This document shows, one piece after another, positions 5,205 through 5,527 of a stretch of 5,527 nucleotides of DNA. The translations under genes were made by a program, and so were the position numbers. The stretch lies in the NCBI GenBank assembly GCA_002439285.1, contig DJTQ01000212.1, positions 1 to 5,527 of the forward strand, in the 5' to 3' direction. Source of the DNA: Paenibacillaceae bacterium UBA6304. GTDB taxonomy: Bacteria > Bacillota > Bacilli > Paenibacillales > Paenibacillaceae. How positions within the stretch are numbered: the stretch's first letter is position 1; each line of letters opens with the position of its first letter. The notes beneath the pieces were generated by a model. That model did no database searches, had not been told where the DNA came from, and worked only from the letters and a program-made list of their open reading frames with translations.

Positions 5205-5527
5205 ATGAATGAGAAATGGGGGCCGTTTAAGGAACCGGGAACAAATCATAGAATTACAGTGAAAATGGATCAGGTTAAGGTACCTGGAGCAGAGGCGGCG
5301 GGTCGGGCATCAAGTGTAGCTAAGGGGCCGGGCAAGAAGGAACCAAGTGTAGGGAAGCAGCCGGATATAACAAAAAAGCCTGATGTAATGAAGGAACTTG
5401 GCGTTGGTGCAGATAAGACAGGCGCAGGTAAGACAGGCGCAGATAGAGTAGGGGCAGGTAAGACAGGCGTAGATAGGACAGGTGCAGATAGAGTAGGCGC
5501 AGGTAAGACAGGCGCAGATAGAGTAGG
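5205..5527 (+). CDS. Unidentified protein with GA[DG][KR][TV] pentapeptide repeats (3'-truncated)
   Basis: I do not recognise this protein. 107 complete codons are visible and the frame is open at the window edge. It starts MNEKWGPFKEPGTNHRITVK, continues through a Gly/Pro/Lys-rich stretch (about 26-65), and from residue 68 becomes eight tandem pentapeptides of the form GA[D/G][K/R][T/V] with a ninth beginning. The visible part is strongly hydrophilic, with no signal peptide, membrane helix or Cys, and is probably disordered. Its Lys/Arg and Asp content is nearly balanced within the repeats. Use of AGA, AGG, ATA and GTA codons is higher than in murA. By chromosomal position a sporulation gene (spoIID or a SpoIIQ-like M23 peptidase) would be expected after murA, and this could be the cytoplasmic N-terminal tail of such a membrane-anchored protein. 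The ITVKMD segment faintly recalls the N-terminus of SpoIIB-like SPOR proteins. Both ideas are inference. Confidence 0.7.
   Translation, partial: MNEKWGPFKEPGTNHRITVKMDQVKVPGAEAAGRASSVAKGPGKKEPSVGKQPDITKKPDVMKELGVGADKTGAGKTGADRVGAGKTGVDRTGADRVGAGKTGADRV
5406..5527 (+). repeat. 15-bp tandem repeat (coding minisatellite), running off the window
   Basis: Eight 15-base units (5406-5525) plus two bases of a ninth, all in frame. Unit types alternate, for example GGCGCAGGTAAGACA (GAGKT) and GGCGCAGATAGAGTA (GADRV). The pair of units 2-3 (5421-5450) is identical to units 7-8 (5496-5525), showing duplication of blocks larger than one unit. The array total is unknown because the window ends inside it. 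Confidence 0.93.

Noticed and set aside
5421..5435. GAGKT in the repeat protein resembles the end of a Walker A P-loop.
   Set aside because: It is one variant of the tandem pentapeptide, repeated several times in a low-complexity region, with no surrounding nucleotide-binding fold.

Overview
The window looks like chromosomal DNA from a Gram-positive, endospore-forming Bacillota, most likely Paenibacillus or a close relative. This rests on remembered protein similarity (AtpD, AtpC, the small DUF1146 protein and MurA all read like the Bacillus/Paenibacillus forms), strong GGAGG-type ribosome binding sites, and the gene order atpD-atpC-(DUF1146)-murA, which is the stretch of the Bacillus/Paenibacillus chromosome that leads into sporulation genes. 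No database search was possible.

Layout. Bases 1-944 hold the 3' two thirds of atpD (F1 beta subunit), followed by atpC (epsilon subunit, GTG start at 1004) and a strong rho-independent terminator at 1427-1453 that closes the ATP synthase operon. Bases 1516-1732 are a 217-bp non-coding element with near-perfect terminal inverted repeats, flanked by a 5-bp direct repeat (CTTAT); it looks like a MITE-type insertion. Its right end touches the stop codon of cutC, a CutC-family TIM-barrel gene on the minus strand (1734-2426). A small two-helix membrane protein of the DUF1146/YwzB family (2655-2906) is divergent from cutC. The spacer between them carries a back-to-back promoter candidate in which one palindromic TTGCAA could serve as the -35 box for both directions. 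murA (3158-4504, UDP-N-acetylglucosamine enolpyruvyl transferase) follows and ends in its own terminator (4531-4561).

Bases 4562-5204 have no convincing gene. They contain four copies of a roughly 26-bp GGGACTTTTGGGGCTCTATTT-like repeat, two in each orientation and facing each other. At 5205 a new reading frame with a good ribosome binding site begins and runs off the window. Its visible part is hydrophilic and dissolves into a tandem 15-bp array encoding GA[D/G][K/R][T/V] pentapeptides. By position a sporulation gene such as spoIID would be expected here, but nothing visible identifies it.

Functionally this is mostly housekeeping: ATP synthesis and its regulation by epsilon, the first committed step of peptidoglycan synthesis, a CutC protein of debated role, and a small membrane protein. 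The less ordinary content is in the spacers (MITE-like element, head-to-head repeat cluster, shared -35 promoter) and in the minisatellite-bearing gene at the right edge. I saw no CRISPR array, tRNA, rRNA, transposase gene or obvious defence system.
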